A stretch of DNA of 64,000 nt from Hippasteria phrygiana (Eukaryota > Echinodermata > Asteroidea > Valvatida > Goniasteridae), in assembly GCA_037893225.1 (NCBI GenBank), contig JAZGUH010000531.1, positions 1 through 64,000 of the forward strand, written 5' to 3'. The position numbers and the translations under genes are program-made. This document shows positions 58,006 through 64,000 of the stretch, piece after piece. The notes below the pieces were generated by a model, which was given only the letters and a program-made list of their open reading frames with translations, ran no database searches and was not told the DNA's origin. Every line of letters starts with the position of its first letter. Positions within the stretch are counted from its first letter, which is position 1.

Positions 58006-58392
58006 TTTGAGGGAAACGTGAATGGAGAAGCCTATCTTCAGATGATCAATGACCTGATCGTACCCCAGTTGGAGCAACATTTCGAAAGACAGCAACAACT
58101 TTAATGTATTTTTCGTCGGTTGTGGTGGGACCAAGATGGGGCACCGGCCCGTCGAAGAATCATGGTACGAGAGCTGGAACTGTTTGGACAAAGAATCATT
58201 GCTCTGTATCACGAAACGGAATGGCCCCCGATATCCCTGGATCTCACCCCGTGCGATTCTTTTTCTGTGGGATATCTGAAAGACAGGATCTTTATTACGC
58301 CACCACATGATATCAATGAGTTAAGGGAGCGAATTGTCGATGCTGGGGAAGTTGACGGTCTGAGTGGACAACCTGAGTGGACGTGGGGATAA
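58006..58392 (+). pseudogene. Tc1/mariner-family transposase fragment
   Basis: Reads VNGEAYLQMINDLIVPQLEQ, a frame break near 58100, then WWDQDGAPARRRIMVRELEL, WPPISLDLTPCDSFSVGYLK and INELRERIVDA. QDGAP holds the second catalytic Asp and the LDLTPCD region the third acidic residue. The N-terminal DNA-binding part is missing and the frame is broken, so it is inactive. It catalysed cut-and-paste transposition when intact. Confidence 0.85.
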
Positions 58393-58425
58393 CAAAGCAT
58401 TCACTTGTTCTGTTCAGCCTGGCTA

Positions 58426-59032
58426 TTAAAGGGACACATTGCCTTCAAATGTCATGAACTTTTGCTGTTTGGAAATGTTCCTTATCTTTTATAAGAGTTG
58501 TTCATGCAAAAAATCACGTATAATGTGTTGTAATTAGTTAGTAGTGATTACAAAACAAAAAATTGGCCTCTGACCCCTGACATCTGACCCGCGAAACATA
58601 GACTTATTTCCAGTAGTAAATACCACCGTCTAAATAATGCGCATAATACGCTGTAAGAGTCTTTAGGCTGGGGCCGCAGCCAGTGGCCTTGTAAACCTAT
58701 CAGATGATCGCCAGGTACCATTCTCTACCTCGCGACATATTGCCAGTGCTGCGCGCCGTGCCACAGTGCATCAAAATGGATCAACAGAACGTACTTCAAC
58801 CAGCTGCGACTGGAAATACGACTGGTGAACACGGTCCGCCATTTTGTGGAGTCAAAAATTTGGTTCTACAAAATGGCGGACCGTTATTTGTCACAAAATT
58901 AAACAAAAACCACGCAATTTGAAGGGATAGTTATGTGAATCTTTATATTCTACTTTTAAGAAAGCTTCCCAACCATATCCATTTAAGGTTTATAGCCCAA
59001 ATCTCAAAATCCAAAGCAATGTGTCCCTTTAA
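58426..59032. mobile_element. TTAA-bounded nested MITE
   Basis: 17-bp perfect ends TTAAAGGGACACATTGC and GCAATGTGTCCCTTTAA bound 607 bp. The outer TTAA on both sides would fit a piggyBac-type target duplication but could simply be part of the repeat. An internal hairpin CGGTCCGCCATTTTGT / ACAAAATGGCGGACCG (58832-58883) has 16-bp perfect arms. Confidence 0.8.
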
Positions 59033-59218
59033 GCGTTTATCAATTAGCAATCATTGTGTCACAAAACAGAAAATAGAAAGTAGTGCAATTGGTCCTCACT
59101 TTCATAAAATTATTCACTGCTCAGTCAACCGAAAACATAAAGACACGATCAAGGTGTCATTTAAAAGAGGATATCTGGTTCTATCATAGGAATTATCCCT
59201 CATTTTAATACGTGCCTA

Positions 59219-60021
59219 CACTCTAAAAACAAAAGTGCTAAATACTGAGTGCTAAGCAAGTGCGTGCACCTAACGTGCACAAGTTAGCACCTCACGTGTT
59301 AAATTTGACACAAAACAAGTGGAAGTGTTGTACGGTGAGTGCTGAAAATGAGTGCTGATTACCGAGGCTTCCTTGACTGCCCCTTAGGTGTAAAATTACG
59401 TATAGCAATTGCACGACCAATCAGAAATGAGGAAATTTGTAATTACAAAAGTCAGGTTAAATTGCAGTTTTTAGTCCAAAAACACACCTTTTTGACCATA
59501 ATATGTTGTATTCAAACAATTCCACAATTATAGAATTTTTATTTTTTTATTTTTTTACGAACATAGGTGAATAATTTCATTACATCTCCCTTCGTTTTCA
59601 AATATTGAAATTGTTCATGCGAAGCCATGCCTTTCTTTATGGTGGGATAAGCTGAATATAAAGCTAAAGCATGACATCATTCAGTTTGTAGTGTTTACTT
59701 TATAGGTTATCTTAGCAAGTGTACACTCTACCATTTCTGTTAAGTCTGGTTCCTAATTCAATTATCTCTGTTAATTTGTAGTTAATTAATGTCAACAAAA
59801 CTTCCAGTATTACCTTTTCCGTTTTTCTTTATTTTGTGTCCTATGAGTTGTTAAAAATAGCACCTGAGGTGCTTTAGTTTAGCTCTTTTTGAGTGCTATT
59901 ATTGTAGCACGCGTGCCTGTGCTAAATCAGCACGGCACGTGCAGTCACTATATACGAGCACCTAGAAGTGCAAAATTTTAGGTCTTCAAGTGCTAAATTA
60001 GCACTTCAGTTTTTTAGAGTG
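59219..60021. mobile_element. CACTCTAAAAA-ended element
   Basis: 803 bp with ends CACTCTAAAAAC and GTTTTTTAGAGTG, flanked by TA on both sides (59217-59218, 60022-60023). The subterminal 150 bp at each end are packed with GTGCTAA / TTAGCAC and AGCAC words, candidate transposase-binding repeats. No transposase is encoded. Confidence 0.8.
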
Positions 60022-60312
60022 TAGTTATAATTAACATTAATATCTCGGTTTCGGTTTTTCTATCCACCATGTACAGTAGGCCTAGACGGTGCATTATTTT
60101 CCAAATAATCTCTCGTGACAACACTGAGTACACAGTGTTTATAAAATACGTTGGCGAAGGGAAAACGCCATAAATTTATTTGATTCTAGATGTTTCTAGA
60201 TCTATGTATCCCATAAAAAGTGTCAAAGAAATAAATGTAGTCTGCTGAAGATAAGAAGCGGAATGGTACTTTACCCATAGATTTATAGAATTTCATTTAT
60301 ATTTATTCACCA
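60022..60312. other. no gene seen
   Basis: AT-rich spacer between two elements with related ends. Confidence 0.4.
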
Positions 60313-60537
60313 CACTGCAAAAGCAGTGTTTAGTAGTTAAACACTTTTCTAAACACTTTCTTGCTATCAGTTTGTAAACAAGTTTATATACTAAACATGT
60401 TTAGCGTATTAACGGATAGTGTTTAGCTATTGAACATTGATTTTTTTCTGATTTGGACACGTAATGTTAAGCTTCTGAACATGTTTACAAACTGACAGCA
60501 AGATTGTGTTTAATTGTTAAACACAGTTTTTAGAGTG
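60313..60537. mobile_element. CACTGCAAAA-ended hairpin MITE
   Basis: 225 bp with ends CACTGCAAAAGCAGTGTTTA and ..TAAACACAGTTTTTAGAGTG, flanked by CA on both sides. Inner blocks TCTTGCTATCAGTTTGTAAA and TTTACAAACTGACAGCAAGA are also inverse, so about 85 bp of each arm pairs. Its termini resemble those of 59219-60021. Confidence 0.85.
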
Positions 60538-60998
60538 CATTTGCAGAATGGCCGCATCTGTAAGATGTATGAAAACTATATTGCTTCATTAAATGGATAA
60601 ATGTCATGTACATTACAAGGCTCGCCCATCAAAGCATGTTTCTTTAGGAATCATGTTGATAACAATAACAACAAATAATATCTACTCTGGTCATTGCACA
60701 GGACTAACCAGAGAAACTAGACTAGAAAATATTCATTAGGTGTCCGGAGATTGGCATTGGTAATCAATACTGAACGCTTCCTGCATACGGTATACCGACC
60801 CACCGAACCCTGGCCACGGTATGGCTTAACGGCTGACCATATTACCGGTGTAGTTCCGACACAAACCCAATATCATTGGAACTAATAACAATTCTGTCAT
60901 TCCGGATCTCAGGAAGATGTCATAATCTGGTTTTACAAATGCGCTAGCAAACATTCTACAAGGCAGCAATGCTCCCAATGAACATACAATAGATATAT
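60538..60998. other. no gene seen
   Basis: Unique sequence, ending with the left target-duplication copy AATAGATATAT (60988-60998) of the LINE at 60999. Confidence 0.4.
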
Positions 60999-62820
60999 TG
61001 TATGTATATATTGTATGGGAAAGCAACAGGTCCGGATGGCATCAGTATTAAAATGATTAAAATTGCTTCCCCTTATATTACTAAATCTTTAACTTATATT
61101 TTTAACCTCTCCATAAGATGCGAGAAATACCCTAAAGCTTGGAAACACGCCTTGGTAACACCAATTCACAAGGGAGGAGATTAATGTAGTACAGGTAATT
61201 ATCGGCCTATTTCTATACTGCCAATTATCTCTAAGATTCTAGAAAGATGGGTGCCCTTGGTAGTATATAGCTACCTCGATAATAACAATTTGATACCTAG
61301 TTGCCAATCGGGATTTAGACCCTTGCACTCAACTGAAAGCACCCTACACGATTTAACAAACAAGTGTTTTGAGGCCATGGAGCAAGGTGAAGTTACAGGT
61401 AGCGTGTTCATAGATCTCAGTAAAGCTTTTGATTGTGTGATGGATCATGTAATCCTACTAGGCAAATTGAAGAAGCTGAATTTGTCATCTTCTGTAATGA
61501 ATTGGTTTAAGTCGTACCTAGGCGGTCGTAGTCAGTCTGTAAATATTAAGGGCACAATATCGAAGGGCTTGCCCATAGACATAGGCGTTCCACAAGGGTC
61601 GATCTTAGGGCCACTTTTATTCATTGTTTATAGTAGTGATTTTCCATCTTGTATACCCCAAAATTGCAACTTATTTATGTATGCAAATGACTCCATGTTA
61701 ACGTGTAGCTCCTCTAGTATTAATAAAATAGAAAGGAACTTGAATGTAGCTCTTGCTAGTATTCACAACTGGTGCCTAAGAAACAAACTAGCATTAAATG
61801 CCAACAAAACCAAATGTAGGCCTATGCTTATTGGTTCAAGGCAGAAAATATCTAACGTCGACCTGAACGTGTGCATTGCTGATAAGGTTATCGAAAAAGT
61901 GAAATCTTGTAAATGCTTGGGTGTAGTTGTTGATGAAACATTATGTTGAATACGTAAGGAAGACTGTTTCGTCTAAATTTGGTGTGTTAAACAGAATTCG
62001 TGATTATGTTCCCCAAAGCAGCCTGCACACACTCTTTGTAAGTTTAGTTATGCCATCTATAGAGTATTGCTGTACGGTGTGAGGAGGAAGGTACATATCT
62101 CACGACAATACCCTCAACAAATGTCTAAAAAGAGCCGCACGGATAATCCTTAAATGTACCTCCCTCACCCCCTCAGCTGATATGTTTGCCAGACTAAATT
62201 TGATTCCTTTTAATGAAAGAGTTCAGTCCAAAAAGGCTATCCTTGTTTTCAAAAGCCTTAACAAAATGACTCCTTTGTACATGACAAATCTGTTTACACC
62301 ACTTACAGTGATTCGTGAAACACGACAATCGACCCAAATGGCACTGAAAGTTCCTTTCGCCAAAAAGGAATGCTACGTGACAAGTTTCGCTGTGAGTGGT
62401 GCCAGTAGATGGAATAATCTGCCTGAACAAATGAGAACCATAAACTCCTCAAGTACATTTAAATCGGAGCTACGTAAAGCCATCTATCGGTGACATTTCT
62501 GTCATTTACGCTGATCTGCGGAGTTATAAACTTGGTTGCCAAAATACTTTAGAGCCGGATGGGAATTTCCCCTTGTTTTTCACCCTAAAAGGTTTTTTTC
62601 GCGGGGTTTTCGCCCATCCCGTAAATCAGCAATAGGCTTCTGGAGAGTTGAAAAGTTAACCGAAAATAGATTTATTTGTGTAAACATTATTGTATTTGTT
62701 TAAATATTTTGTATGAATGTGTAAATATTCAGTTTTAACTAATAATATGCAGGGCCCCAATGGAAACCAGTTTTAAACTGTTTGGGCACACCCTGGGTAA
62801 AGAAATGTAATAAATTAATA
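60999..62820 (+). mobile_element. CR1/jockey-group LINE, 5'-truncated
   Basis: 1822 bp flanked by the 11-bp duplication AATAGATATAT (60988-60998 and 62821-62831; AT-rich, so supportive rather than decisive). The 3' end has an AATAAATTAATA tail. The element starts in the reverse transcriptase domain; the endonuclease is missing. Confidence 0.8.
61008..62493 (+). pseudogene. LINE reverse transcriptase with stops, frameshift and YAND
   Basis: Blocks: KATGPDGIS, WKHALVTPIHKGGD, a stop at 61182-61184, GNYRPISILPIISKILER, QSGFRPLHSTEST, FIDLSKAFDCVMDH, GVPQGSILGPLLFIVY, then FMYANDSML, where the catalytic YADD motif has become YAND (61681-61692). A stop at 61947, a frameshift and a further stop in TV*GG (about 62081) precede the C-terminal ARLNLIPFNERVQSKKA and ASRWNNLPEQMRTINSSSTF. 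Several independent lesions show it is dead. Confidence 0.9.
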
Positions 62821-62831
62821 AATAGATATAT

Positions 62832-64000
62832 CCAGCTCAACTTGTGTTCACATATGTAACCATTTCTTACAAATTTACCAACATCAATTTAATACTTGTT
62901 TCAATTTAAGCTCAAAGGTGTAGAGTTTAAAATATGTAAAAATCTTCTCAGTTCACACATGTAAGAGGGCGGTACTCATTTGCCTGATACAAGAAGAAAC
63001 TCTTTGTCGAGATACCATTATAATAACGTTAATTAAAACACCTTGAGACCGGGTGATATAATTTTGTCGCCGGGGCACCATGCTGGCTGTGCAGCCAAGC
63101 GAAACGGACACAAGAGGCTTGTGCAGCCAAGCGTAACATACACAATAGCTCGACAATGGATTTAAAATGCAGAGATTGCGTGTATAGACGTCAACCGGCC
63201 AGGGTGGACATTTTAGGGCTGAATGGGTTTTTAAAATCAATTCTCCACAATAACGCACCAACAATGTTTTTAAGAAATATTAGTTACACATGGGTTTCAA
63301 ACCAGCTATTTAGTATGACAGTCAACTAAAACATCGACCCTTCAGCAAGAAAACGAAACCATTTTTTTTTACTTCCGTTACGTTTCTTATGACATGATGC
63401 CTTGCCTCATGAATATGAAATTAAACGTAACAAAAATTGCATTTTTGCCTAGATTGCTTCGTAATACCTGAAAATAGTATTGTCCTGCATGTATTAATGT
63501 CATAAAAATTCTGCTGCATGAATTGTTACATTTTAAATGAAATACCCCACTTTAATTTAATTTTTATTTTTGTCCCAAGTCTTGCACATGTTTGTCAAGA
63601 TATACCGTTTCTAATGGTTAGTCATTCGGGTCCAACTGTAACAAGTTTTCGAAATCTACGTGAGCCCTTTTGAGATCCTCCATCACACCGACTATCAACT
63701 CATACTGAAATGCCACGAACAGCAAACGAACGTGACCGTCCATCCGGGTTGAAGAGACTCGCTTGTTGGTAAGGCATGGGTAGCCTGGGATGGTTAATGC
63801 ACAGTGATATCGGTGATAAACACGATGCGGCAATTTTCATGCCCAACTTTGATGAATCGGCTGCCAAAAATCCGGCCAGTGATTGCACGCGTTTGTGAAT
63901 ATTTGCATAGGCCTATGTGCAGTTACAAAAGCAGCGTATCCATATCACAAAAGAAAAATAGGTAAAGCAAGGTGAAGAATCACAGAGATTAAAAAGGAAA
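62832..64000. other. no supported gene
   Basis: Unique AT-rich DNA. A short direct repeat TGTGCAGCCAAGCG occurs twice at about 63089 and 63121. Open frames at the right edge (63618-63888, minus) show no known domain. Confidence 0.4.

Larger units (their letters stand above)
57853..59216. mobile_element. Tc1/mariner-like element, host of a nested insert
   Basis: Ends GGCACGTATTAAAA and its inverse, with further complementary blocks (ATTCCTATGATAGA; TGACTGAGCAGTGAA; TTATGAAAG). It carries a transposase fragment at 58006-58392. The region 58426-59032 is a separate element inserted into it. TA follows the right end, but the left flank has lost or mutated its TA. Confidence 0.75.

Overview
This is animal nuclear DNA. 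Genes are sparse, intergenic DNA is AT-rich, and there are short open frames, GT-AG style splice signals, LINEs, tRNA-derived SINEs, Tc1/mariner-type and many miniature inverted-repeat elements. There are no operons, CRISPR arrays, rRNA genes or bacterial gene signals. The TE mix (CAGGGGCGGATCC-ended elements carrying long G or C runs, Rex1/CR1-like and RTE-like LINEs, very many hairpin MITEs) and an 11-fold excess of the octamer TAGGCCTA suggest a marine invertebrate, possibly a deuterostome such as a hemichordate, echinoderm or lancelet. That placement is inference and cannot be proved from this window.

Only one host protein gene is well supported: a seven-transmembrane rhodopsin-type neuropeptide receptor on the minus strand at 27432-28598 (exon possibly starting at 28628, right after a good splice acceptor). 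Two short candidate coding exons with strong splice signals (2422-2557 minus, 47280-47439 plus) may belong to unrecognised genes. All other recognisable coding sequence is transposon-derived and mostly broken.

Layout: 1-13,700 is a mosaic of MITEs, poly-G/C elements, a mariner element with about 350-bp terminal inverted repeats (8691-9643) and a 26-bp minisatellite with inverted flanks (11,660-12,525). 13,700-27,400 is mostly unique AT-rich DNA with SINE clusters and G-rich minisatellites. 27,400-28,600 is the receptor. 29,565-38,190 holds several inverted-repeat elements. 38,385-42,765 is a 4.4-kb foldback-type element with about 355-bp arms enclosing a G-rich minisatellite and an array of about 117-bp repeats, and the array is split by a 5'-truncated RTE-like LINE with an 11-bp target duplication. 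42,800-48,000 holds an hAT-like MITE, SINEs and a candidate exon. 49,524-51,940 is a decayed Rex1-like LINE. 55,900-60,540 is a dense pile of palindromic elements and DNA transposons, including one nested inside another. 60,999-62,820 is a third LINE remnant whose reverse transcriptase has lost a catalytic aspartate.

The elements do not form a pathway. What the sequence shows is a history of insertions, some of which can be ordered: nested elements, target duplications, and one filled/empty site pair within the window.
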